34,333 nucleotides of DNA, from positions 1 to 34,333 of the forward strand of contig CAJTVD010000042.1 of assembly GCA_910579495.1 (NCBI GenBank), read 5' to 3'. Below the pieces are notes generated by a model, which saw only the letters and a list, made by a program, of their open reading frames with translations, had not been told where the DNA came from and searched no databases. Of this stretch, positions 16,961-24,208 are shown piece after piece (position 1 is the stretch's first letter; each line of letters begins with the position of its first letter). The DNA is from an uncultured Lachnospiraceae bacterium. Lineage in GTDB: Bacteria > Bacillota > Clostridia > Lachnospirales > Lachnospiraceae. A program made the translations under genes and the position numbers.

Positions 16961-17833
16961 CTATTCCCCTGCATGGTCCGGCAGGATAATGGAAAATACA
17001 AATCCTCCCCTGTCAAACCCAATGGTATATTTCCCGCCATAGTTTTCAACGGTTTCAATCACATTCCGTATCCCCATCCCATGCTCCTGGACATCTTTTG
17101 TTTTTGTAGTCTGGAATTTCCCATTCTCCACCACTGGCAGCCCAGCCATACTGTTTTTGACGGAAATCACTGCCTGTTTTTCTTCCAATACAAATTTAAG
17201 CCGTATCACTTTCTCCCGGGAGTGTTCACATGCCTCCATGGCGTTATTCAAAAGATTGGACAGGATCAGCACAATATCCTCTTCCCGTAGCCACAGCCTT
17301 GAGAGGTCATTGGCCTTTAGGACAAAAACAATGCCTTTGTCTGTTGCCTCCCGGTATTTTGTGTTTAAAATAGCGTTCACAATCACATGGTTGGTATCTA
17401 TGGCATCCATATGCAAGCCCAGGGCGGCATCCGCCTTTTCCACATAGGCAAGCAGCTCCTGGTACTGCCTGGCGGCAGCGAGGGCGCTGATGACTGAAAT
17501 CTGATTTTTATACTCATGGGTCCTTTTTCTCTGGCGTTCCAGATTTTCGGATATGGAATGGTACATTGCCGTCTCATATTTCACCTGTTCACGGAAAACC
17601 TCGTCTTCCTTCCGCCTGATTTCCCTGGCAATGATCTCATCAATCAGGTAATATACCACATAGTCAATGACCAATATAGTCAATACAAAGTACAGAAAGG
17701 TATCATCGTCCAGACGGACCTTCTCTGCAATCTGTGTAAACGTAACCAGCGTGAGAAAGGTACTGATAAATAAAATCCGCCACTCTTTGCCCGTAAGCAC
17801 ATAGAAGGCTTTTCCCTTCAGTATTTTTCTCAT
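16961..17833 (-). CDS. AgrC-like sensor histidine kinase, main part
   Basis: The kinase core of a GHKL-type sensor. From MRKILKGK at 17833 it has two membrane segments (about residues 15-33 and 40-63), a coiled linker, the phospho-acceptor box RTHEYKNQISVI, the N-box NLLNNAMEAC and the G-box HGMGIRNV, ending in FVFSIILP. This is the HATPase_c_5 type paired with LytTR regulators. In-frame coding extends back to 18043, but the residues before about 17900 in that frame are not membrane-like, whereas another frame supplies a good membrane domain (see 17830-18075). The gene therefore looks split by a frame change. A complete protein would be about 370 residues. Confidence 0.8.
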   Translation of the reverse strand: MRKILKGKAFYVLTGKEWRILFISTFLTLVTFTQIAEKVRLDDDTFLYFVLTILVIDYVVYYLIDEIIAREIRRKEDEVFREQVKYETAMYHSISENLERQRKRTHEYKNQISVISALAAARQYQELLAYVEKADAALGLHMDAIDTNHVIVNAILNTKYREATDKGIVFVLKANDLSRLWLREEDIVLILSNLLNNAMEACEHSREKVIRLKFVLEEKQAVISVKNSMAGLPVVENGKFQTTKTKDVQEHGMGIRNVIETVENYGGKYTIGFDRGGFVFSIILPDHAGE

Positions 17834-18075
17834 AAGCAAAATACTGCAAAATAAAAGAACCCTGCTTGTAAACAGAACAAGGCCGTATGTAGATAACTCT
17901 GAAAACTGCCCGGCAGGGCAAGCCCAAGCATCATACAGAAAAAAGCCTGTATTCCCATGAGCGCCCAAACCTTCCGGCGGTTTCTCCCTGGCCGCATCTG
18001 GGCAAAGGAGCGGAAGAACAAGACACAGCAAAAGGCCTCCCACCCATTTACTGCCGCTGCCATATACCCTGCCAT
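17830..18075 (-). pseudogene. N-terminal membrane part of the AgrC-like kinase, out of frame
   Basis: An 81-residue reading frame starting at an ATG that overlaps the response regulator's stop (TAATG) with GGGAGAA just upstream, exactly where the kinase should begin. It encodes three membrane segments (about 5-24, 36-56, 60-80), such as VWALMGIQAFFCMMLGLAL, and ends in TGA at 17830-17832. That TGA overlaps an ATG in the kinase frame (ATGA). Joining the two frames near 17830-17860 gives a normal AgrC-like protein. It may be a true frameshift mutation, a sequence error, programmed shifting, or a naturally split gene with coupled translation; no ribosome binding site precedes the second ATG. Confidence 0.65.
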
Positions 18076-18800
18076 TACACTTCTCCCTTTCGCAGGATAT
18101 ATTCCCGCTCTATATCCTTATAATATTTCTTGGAAATACCCAGGGCAATCCCGTTTTCCAGGGAGGCTGTATACCGCTCAACGTTTTTGACAAACCGGAT
18201 ATTTACCAGGAAACTCTGGTGGATGCGGTAAAATCCATAGGGCTTCAGTTCCTGCTCTACCCCGTCAAGCCTGCCATACTTACAATACTCCTTTATCCCT
18301 TCATCCATGGCAAAAAACAGGACTTTGTGCAGCCTGCTTTCCACATAAAGGAGGGTGTCCACAGGAACGCACCTTCTGTTACCGGGGAAATAGATCTCAT
18401 ATTTCTTATTCTGCGATTCCATCTGGGCGGCAATGGCATCCAGGCATTCTTTTATGGCATTTTCCAGGGAACCCTTTTCTTTCAGTAGATAGCGGACTGC
18501 ATTTACCTTATATCCCTCCAGCGCATAGGTAATATATGCGGTTACAAAAACAATGAATATCTGGCCGGAAATCTGCCGTATGCGCCAGGCAGTCTCCAGC
18601 CCGTCCATCTCTTCCATATTTATATCCAGGAATACGATATCATACTGCATGGAAATACCTGCCTTATCCAGCATTTCCCTTCCGGAAGAATAGGTATCAA
18701 TGGCATAGCTGTACTGCCGCTTTTCCAAATATTCCCCCACCAGCTTTTCTTCCAGAAGCCGGAAGTACTCTTCATCATCGCATATGGCTATGTGGATCAT
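18075..18800 (-). CDS. LytTR-family response regulator
   Basis: A 241-residue response regulator. The receiver domain (1-120) has the acidic pair CDDEE at 8-12, the phospho-acceptor in DIVFLDINMEEMDG (about Asp58), VFVTAY, and the lysine in LLKEKG. The LytTR DNA-binding domain (about 135-238) includes the PVDTLLYVESRLHKV strand and FYRIHQSFLVNIRFV, typical of AgrA/VirR-like regulators. AAGGAG lies nine bases upstream of the ATG. Its stop overlaps the kinase's start, so the pair is co-translated. No agrB/agrD-like pair was seen nearby; the CPBP protease upstream is the only candidate for peptide processing. Confidence 0.93.
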   Translation of the reverse strand: MIHIAICDDEEYFRLLEEKLVGEYLEKRQYSYAIDTYSSGREMLDKAGISMQYDIVFLDINMEEMDGLETAWRIRQISGQIFIVFVTAYITYALEGYKVNAVRYLLKEKGSLENAIKECLDAIAAQMESQNKKYEIYFPGNRRCVPVDTLLYVESRLHKVLFFAMDEGIKEYCKYGRLDGVEQELKPYGFYRIHQSFLVNIRFVKNVERYTASLENGIALGISKKYYKDIEREYILRKGEV

Positions 18801-18920
18801 GTGGCCTTCTCCTTGGTGACTGTAAACTTATTTTAAAGCCTCAAAGGCTTTCCCCAGCGTTACCTGGAAGAATCCCCTCTGCCCGGAGCTGGAATTCCTT
18901 TAACCTTTCAATATCAATAT

Positions 18921-19856
18921 TCACTGCCGCCCGGCAATGCTCTTTGATGGTTCCATAGAACCAACATTCTTTCTTATGTACTGCAGGCAAAACAGCGCCC
19001 CTGTGAAAAATGCTGCCATTGCCCCGATCCCTGCTGCCTGTCCCATCTTAAACAGGCTTCCATAATAGGTAAAAACATAGACACTTATATTGGCCAAACT
19101 GTGAAAAAGGACAGGTGCCGCAAAACTGCCATATTTTTCGTATACCCATGCAATCACCAGGCCAAGAAGGGTTCCATAAATGCCCTGCACCATGTTACCA
19201 TGATAGCATCCAAAAAGAAAGGCGGAAACCGCCATCCCCAGGGAAACACCAAAACATCTTTTCATCCTGTTATAAATCAGCCCCCGGAAAACCGCTTCCT
19301 CCGCAAAGGGGGAGAGAATTCCGTATAACAGCAGGCCAGCCCAAAAAGCCACCCCATACTGCGCCTGGGAAACAGCCCCATAGGATGAGGATTTTGCTAT
19401 TAGCCCCGTTACATGGAACAGCAAATTCAGGCCAAAGGCAGAAAAAACAGCCAGGACCGCCAAAGCCACATAATGGTTCACCAATGCCGGCATATTCGCA
19501 GTTTTCCTGCCTTGGGGCATTTCCTTTTCACAGCTCCCCCCCTTAACGGCTCCTCTCCCGTCTCCTGCAACTTCCCGCCATAGGGCTGGCCATAGGGCTG
19601 CCACACCGGCCAAAATTGCCAGGCCATTGATACTCCCCTTTACCGTATCTGCATTCCCTGCCAGAAAATCCTTCAGCCCTACGCCTGCCACTGCCAAAAT
19701 GCGGTCAAGGGCTGCCCATAACAGGATTTCTACCGCATCATGGACAAGAAAATAAATCAGCAGGGGGAGAATCAGGTAAGCGGTTTTGCGGAAAGAGTTC
19801 CACCCTAAAAGCTCCTGCCTGGTCCATTTGGAATATATCATTTTCAAGAAATTCAT
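18921..19856 (-). CDS. CPBP family intramembrane metalloprotease
   Basis: A protein of about 311 residues with some eight hydrophobic segments. The CPBP (CAAX protease and bacteriocin-processing) motifs are present: EEAVFRGLIYNR as motif 1, FGCYHGN as the histidine motif, and FHSLANISV as the last. The ATG at 19856 has GGAGGG six bases upstream; an in-frame extension to 19937 lacks such a site. It precedes a LytTR regulator and AgrC-like kinase on the same strand, with a 120-bp gap that holds only a weak AAAGCCT/AGGCTTT hairpin. In related systems such proteins process or give immunity to peptides, so a role in peptide signalling is possible. Confidence 0.85.
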   Translation of the reverse strand: MNFLKMIYSKWTRQELLGWNSFRKTAYLILPLLIYFLVHDAVEILLWAALDRILAVAGVGLKDFLAGNADTVKGSINGLAILAGVAALWPALWREVAGDGRGAVKGGSCEKEMPQGRKTANMPALVNHYVALAVLAVFSAFGLNLLFHVTGLIAKSSSYGAVSQAQYGVAFWAGLLLYGILSPFAEEAVFRGLIYNRMKRCFGVSLGMAVSAFLFGCYHGNMVQGIYGTLLGLVIAWVYEKYGSFAAPVLFHSLANISVYVFTYYGSLFKMGQAAGIGAMAAFFTGALFCLQYIRKNVGSMEPSKSIAGRQ

Positions 19857-20220
19857 TTCTGCCCTCCAGGTTCGTTTCAAATTGCCTTCCACTGGCCTGT
19901 ATGCCCTTTCCCTCTGTATTAATGCAGGAGCCTTCACTGAAAATCCCCTGCTTTTTTAAATCAATAGGTGAACAAAAGCATAGATTCCCTGAATTCCCAA
20001 GAATCCCTGCCCTCCCGAAAAGACAGGTAAAAGAAAGCATTGCCAGACCAATAGAAATATCATACGCTTTGTTATCATCATACCATACGCCTGTCCGGCA
20101 GGCAAGGCATTTTTCGGGGGAGATTATCTTCTTTTTCTGCCTATGTCCTGCCCTCCATTTTTGAAAATCCACTGTTTGGGACGAAGAAAGGGCATCCTCA
20201 GGAAGTTGCTGGGACTATCA
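19857..20220. other. Intergenic stretch without a supported gene
   Basis: About 364 bp between the CPBP gene and the Fic-unit terminator. The only long open frame starts at a GTG with no ribosome binding site, runs into the CPBP gene in another frame and matches no family I know. The stretch probably carries the promoter of the signalling block, but no convincing -35/-10 pair was found. Confidence 0.5.
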
Positions 20221-20264
20221 AAAATAAGCCATCTGGAGGTGTAATCAACCAAATGGCTTATTTT
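20221..20264. terminator. Terminator of the Fic/antitoxin unit
   Basis: AAAATAAGCCAT (20221-20232) and ATGGCTTATTTT (20253-20264) form a perfect 12-bp stem with a 20-base loop. On the minus strand the right arm leads into TTATTTTTGAT, so it fits termination of the Fic gene, which ends 20 bp away. The other direction also has T-rich sequence. Confidence 0.8.
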
Positions 20265-20283
20265 ATATATTGTTTATTAAAGT

Positions 20284-20862
20284 TCAATTTCTCTTCCTTA
20301 TGCAGTGGGCAAATAGCTGTTCCATCCTTTTGTAATCACATAAATAGGAATCCTCACTTGCCTTTAGCATTTCTTCCCCAGTAGCATTTGCAAAATTTAT
20401 CACATATCCGGCATGGAGTGCTAAGGTTCTGATAAACTCACGCTGGCAGCGTCCGTTGCCTTCACGGAAGGGGTGCAGGGCATTCACTTCCGAAAAAAAG
20501 TATGCCAGGCGAACGGGAATCTCCCTTCCATCCAAACCCTTCAGATAATTTTCTTCTTTCAGTTTTCCGAAAATCTCTTCCGCCTGGCTTTCTATGAACT
20601 TCACATTGCAGAACATGTTCCCTTTTGCAATGTTAACCTTCCTGATTTTTCCTGCCCAATCGTATATATCCTGAAAGATGTACATATGGATAGACTGCAG
20701 GTGCTTTAGATCAAATTTACCCTGAATGGGCTTATCTACCAGTTCCAGAATACGGAGCATTGTTAACCTTTTTTCCACCCGCCTAAGCTGCTCCATATCC
20801 CGTATTCCCATCCTGTTCTTTAAGACATCCGAATCCGGATAACAGTATATCTTATCTGGCAT
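20284..20862 (-). CDS. Fic-domain toxin (AMP-transferase type)
   Basis: A 192-residue Fic protein. The active-site motif is complete, HPFREGNGRCQR (residues 130-141), with the catalytic histidine, the anion-binding GNGR and the final arginine. The preceding IYDWAGKIRKVNIAKGNMF segment is the usual flap region. Fic enzymes of this type transfer AMP from ATP to target proteins, in toxin cases often DNA gyrase/topoisomerase IV. No internal inhibitory (S/T)xxxE(G/N) motif is apparent. Instead it starts in a TAATG overlap with the upstream antitoxin gene, whose C-terminus carries that motif. Target not determinable from sequence. Confidence 0.92.
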   Translation of the reverse strand: MPDKIYCYPDSDVLKNRMGIRDMEQLRRVEKRLTMLRILELVDKPIQGKFDLKHLQSIHMYIFQDIYDWAGKIRKVNIAKGNMFCNVKFIESQAEEIFGKLKEENYLKGLDGREIPVRLAYFFSEVNALHPFREGNGRCQREFIRTLALHAGYVINFANATGEEMLKASEDSYLCDYKRMEQLFAHCIRKRN

Positions 20863-21188
20863 TATCCGGCCTCTCCTATGATCCGTTTCCTCAGTTCATC
20901 TCCCGATGCTTCCCCGTTTTTATAAGCGTACAGTAACTGCATATCTTCTTCTGTCAGTTCCATCCCCTCAAAAGCCATTGTAGCCTCCACTTCCTTTACC
21001 ACTTCTGTTTTGGTATATGCCGGATGGTTTATTTTTACTTCAAAGGGAATCCCTTCCGTAAGGATAATCTGCTTTATCATCATATTGACCACCGCCGATA
21101 AATTGGTTCCCAGCTTTTCCAGAATCTCCGAAGCTTTTTCTTTATCCTCTGCGGAAGTCCTCACTTGCAGCAATGATGTATTAGACAT
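20862..21188 (-). CDS. RelB/DinJ-like plus VbhA-like fused antitoxin
   Basis: A 108-residue protein. Residues 1-45 (LLQVRTSAEDKEKASEILEK and NLSAVVNMMIKQII) resemble the ribbon-helix-helix DNA-binding half of RelB/DinJ antitoxins. Residues 66-105 resemble the VbhA-type Fic inhibitor: TMAFEG at 70-75 fits the inhibitory (S/T)xxxE(G/N) motif, followed by LTEEDMQLLYAYKNGEASG. The glutamate (E74) would block the ATP site of the Fic toxin. GGAGGG lies eight bases upstream of the ATG, and the stop overlaps the fic start. It should both repress the operon and neutralise the toxin. Confidence 0.85.
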   Translation of the reverse strand: MSNTSLLQVRTSAEDKEKASEILEKLGTNLSAVVNMMIKQIILTEGIPFEVKINHPAYTKTEVVKEVEATMAFEGMELTEEDMQLLYAYKNGEASGDELRKRIIGEAG

Positions 21189-21211
21189 AGCATCAGCCCT
21201 CCTTTTATTTC

Positions 21212-21240
21212 ATTATACTACATAGTAATTACACTGTAAA
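21212..21240 (-). promoter_or_regulatory. Promoter and operator of the Fic toxin-antitoxin unit
   Basis: On the minus strand TTTACA (21235-21240) and a perfect TATAAT (21212-21217) are 17 bp apart. The spacer contains the palindrome TACTACATAGTA (21216-21227) and the overlapping palindrome GTAATTAC (21225-21232). Palindromes over the promoter are what an autorepressing ribbon-helix-helix antitoxin would bind (inference). Confidence 0.7.
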
Positions 21241-21284
21241 TGAGGACTTATTCTATTAAAACCGTTTCCGGCTGTACGATACAA

Positions 21285-21601
21285 TTACCCCTTCCCCCTG
21301 CCTGCTGCTTTTCCTGCACAAAAATCTATATGGTACCTTGTTCCATGTGAAAACAAAATACCATCCGTTAATTCAATGCGAAGAATACAAGTATTTTCAT
21401 CATCAAAATTATTGTGCCCATTGTCGATCCACTCCTTAAAAGCCTCTCTTAGTTTCCTGGCAATGTTTCTATTTTGGTCCCCACAGAACCAAATACTACA
21501 AAAAATATCCATTTGCGTGTGTTCACATTATAGCCTGCAATTTCAATCTGTGGATTTCCGGCCAAATTAGAATAAACATTTTTCCGCTTATCCGTAAACA
21601 T
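21285..21601 (-). pseudogene. Decayed gene remnant, possibly a pyridoxamine-oxidase-like flavoprotein
   Basis: Two overlapping frames on the minus strand each carry a plausible piece of one protein. The first (21601 down to 21449, 50 residues) includes MFTDKRKNVYSNLAGNPQIE followed by IAGYNVNTRKW, resembling the NPxVEI segment of pyridoxamine 5'-phosphate oxidase-like flavoproteins. The second (21512 down to 21285, 75 residues) includes KLREAFKEWIDNGH and DENTCILRIELTDGILFSHG and looks like the C-terminal part of such a protein. Neither frame has a ribosome binding site, and the order and spacing fit a gene with an internal deletion and frameshift. Family assignment is tentative; a small unknown gene at 21285-21512 is the alternative. 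Confidence 0.4.
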
Positions 21602-21650
21602 AGCAACGCTAGTTTTTCACCTATTGTCATTTTCTCATATATCCGCTCCC

Positions 21651-24197
21651 TCAGACAAACACCTGCTCTATCCCCATCCTCCTTACATAATCCACCCACT
21701 CGTAAATATCTTCCAGATCATAAACCGGGTTAGAATCCTTATCCTTTGCCTTTTTGAGCGCAAGAGCCATTAAAGCATATTCATTTTCTAACAAAGTATC
21801 AAATACTCCCTGATCGTCCGTATTTATGGAAACGCTTAAAGAAGTATTTGACTCAACTTCCTTCAGTTTTCTTCCGTTAAATCTGATGATTGGGTGTTCT
21901 TCATATTTTTTAATTGTGCCAATTAGATAATTAGAAGACGGATTGGTTTCAATACCAATCCCCTCACATACCAACTTCCGAATCATATGATCCTGAATCT
22001 GGCGAACCAATCCACCATAGCTTTGTCCTGTTTTAAACTCCGTGATTTCACTACCCTTTTCACGTACTTTCCTGTTAAAATGATAGGCAAAATATAAATC
22101 CCTACATTTTGCGTTCTTTCGTAATTCATTGCTTATTTTGTCATTAAACTGATATCTGTCGAATCTTTCTAGTTCAGTACTTTCCAATTTTTTCCTAAAC
22201 CCTTCCATTCCCAGTCTATACAGCTCCGGTTTATCCCCTCTTAGCTTCCAGCTCTGATAATAATCATAAATGGACGGAAAATATCCATCTCCCATATTCT
22301 CCCCATATACTTCCTCATATAGACTATAATAGTTCTCTTCCAGCCTTGTTTTCAGGGAACTCTCCACCATACACCCAAATTCATCTGCCCTGCATAACAT
22401 CCAGGCAATATCATCCAGCATTACCTGTTTGGGAAGCACCAGGTTGTAACACTTGAATTTGTAATATTCCTCCGGCGAAATTCCCAACGCCAGCCCATGC
22501 CCCAACCTGCTTCCCCGTTTTAAACCGCAAAAAAGCAATGTTTCATCAATGGCGCGCAGTCCGTCCACAATATCAAAAAAATCTTCCCCTGCATGATAGG
22601 TGGTTTGGAGATTTCTGGTCTTATGGCTGATACTGTACACATCTTTCCGTGTCTCATAGCAGACTATTATTGTATCAGACAAATACCGGAATACCTGTCC
22701 AAACACCTCTGGTCGGCAGGCAAGCTCACTGGAACAGGCATCAATCCCTTTGATATGTTCGTTCAATTCCATACGTTTTTCCAATAGTGCCACAATGCTT
22801 CTAGCACCATATGTAGACAATTTCCGCACATTGTCATTCCTTGGGAGTCCTGGCACAAATGGCTGGCCATCAATCTTTGGGAAATGCAGCACATAATTCA
22901 GCTTACTATATGCCCCTCCCTTATCATCGGTATTTACAATCCGCTCAAAATGCTTCAGCGTCCTAAACAGCTTGGAAGAGTTCTCTTTTGGGCAAATACG
23001 CGCCTCCAGAAACAGCATATTCTTTTTTCTTAAGGACTCATTTAAAGCCAGCCTCACCAATTCATCCTCATAAGGCTTCTTTCCCTCAATAAAGTATTCC
23101 TTCCTGCCCTGATAATTGGAAAAATTGGCAAATCCAACCTGTTGATTCACCTGAATGAGCTCACCACGGAAATCAGTCCTGATTATCAGATAAGCATAAA
23201 ACAGATTTTTTTGCCTCTCCGTAAACAGATCAGAAATGGCATGTTTAAAGCCGCCATATAAAAATCTTCGTTCTCCTGCGAGAAGCCGGCAGACATCCTT
23301 ATTTTCGTTTATCATTCCCTTTTCCAATGCATAATCAAGTATATTTTCTTCCAGCCACGCACCATAAATATTTTTGGCTAATATGATCCCATCCTGGATA
23401 TCTGTCACAAGTTCCTCCGGCCTTGTGCCCTTTTTCATCTTTTCCAGCAGCCTTCCCAGTTTCTCTTCCAGAAAATAATCCTTTTTCATAACAGAAAATA
23501 GGTACACCCGATACAATGCTGCCCGCTGGCATCTGGTATAAAGAGGTTCCATTTTCCCAGTATCATAAAGCGGGTCTACACAGCACTCCTGTAGCGAACA
23601 GTTTATTTTTTTAAAATCATGTATTCTATTGTCAATGCGGTTCATCAGGCTAAGCCAACTCAGTTCAAAAATCTTCGTGGAACCTGCAAGATGGAAATGA
23701 TTCTCGGCAATCCCCTTCTCCAAAATATTGTGCAACCTGCTATTATCGCTCCTGATAATAGGAAGCCATGTAAAACATTTGGTTTCCGATCCTCTTTTTA
23801 AGTCATAATCTGCTAAAAAAGCACAGGTAAAAATATCTTGGCCTAAAGGGAAAGATATTTCCCTCCAACGAAGCAGATGGTCAAATTTGCATTTGACCTC
23901 ATCGCCATCCAATACCAATAATTTCTGCGCCATATTGATAAGCATCTGAAAAACACCCATATTTTTCCCTTGTACATCCTTCATCTGCCCACAGGCAAGA
24001 TAATAACTGTTCAGCCTCTCATTCTCCGTCATATTGGGGAATATCTTTTTGGCACACCGAATATATAGTTTTCGGTCAATGTTCTTGTATGTATGTGTTG
24101 TTGCAGATACCAATTCTCTATTAGAAGCTTGCCCGCTAATTGCCATATAGCTGATTTTCTGAAAAAGTATTGCTATATTTCCCCGTTCTACATCCAT
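21651..24197 (-). CDS. rdrB: RADAR system adenosine-deaminase-like protein RdrB
   Basis: An 848-residue protein carrying the full set of adenosine-deaminase metal and catalytic motifs in a much enlarged protein: ENHFHLAG (His167, His169), TTYHAGEDFFDIVDG (His535, Glu538), RLGHG (His567), ETNPSSN near 750-756, and SINTDDQGVF with paired aspartates at 794-795. Size, motifs and coupling to an ATPase identify RdrB of RADAR, the phage-defence system reported to deaminate adenine nucleotides or RNA during infection. The ATG at 24197 is chosen because AGGGAG lies five bases upstream; an in-frame TTG at 24218 lies inside rdrA and lacks a site. It begins 11 bp after rdrA. Confidence 0.92.
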   Translation of the reverse strand: MDVERGNIAILFQKISYMAISGQASNRELVSATTHTYKNIDRKLYIRCAKKIFPNMTENERLNSYYLACGQMKDVQGKNMGVFQMLINMAQKLLVLDGDEVKCKFDHLLRWREISFPLGQDIFTCAFLADYDLKRGSETKCFTWLPIIRSDNSRLHNILEKGIAENHFHLAGSTKIFELSWLSLMNRIDNRIHDFKKINCSLQECCVDPLYDTGKMEPLYTRCQRAALYRVYLFSVMKKDYFLEEKLGRLLEKMKKGTRPEELVTDIQDGIILAKNIYGAWLEENILDYALEKGMINENKDVCRLLAGERRFLYGGFKHAISDLFTERQKNLFYAYLIIRTDFRGELIQVNQQVGFANFSNYQGRKEYFIEGKKPYEDELVRLALNESLRKKNMLFLEARICPKENSSKLFRTLKHFERIVNTDDKGGAYSKLNYVLHFPKIDGQPFVPGLPRNDNVRKLSTYGARSIVALLEKRMELNEHIKGIDACSSELACRPEVFGQVFRYLSDTIIVCYETRKDVYSISHKTRNLQTTYHAGEDFFDIVDGLRAIDETLLFCGLKRGSRLGHGLALGISPEEYYKFKCYNLVLPKQVMLDDIAWMLCRADEFGCMVESSLKTRLEENYYSLYEEVYGENMGDGYFPSIYDYYQSWKLRGDKPELYRLGMEGFRKKLESTELERFDRYQFNDKISNELRKNAKCRDLYFAYHFNRKVREKGSEITEFKTGQSYGGLVRQIQDHMIRKLVCEGIGIETNPSSNYLIGTIKKYEEHPIIRFNGRKLKEVESNTSLSVSINTDDQGVFDTLLENEYALMALALKKAKDKDSNPVYDLEDIYEWVDYVRRMGIEQVFV

Positions 24198-24208
24198 CTC
24201 TTCTCCCT

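Noticed and set aside
17834..18043. Upstream extension of the kinase frame to an ATG at 18043
   Set aside because: The residues are not membrane-like, and the start lacks a ribosome binding site, while the frame beginning at 18075 has both.
18835..18851. AAAGCCT/AGGCTTT hairpin after the CPBP gene as a terminator
   Set aside because: The stem is only 7 bp with no T-run on the minus strand, so it is too weak to call; the response regulator may be co-transcribed.
19738..20172. A 144-residue minus-strand open frame with several cysteines, considered as a signal or modified-peptide gene
   Set aside because: It begins at a GTG without a ribosome binding site, runs into the CPBP gene in another frame, and shows no family or leader-peptide pattern.
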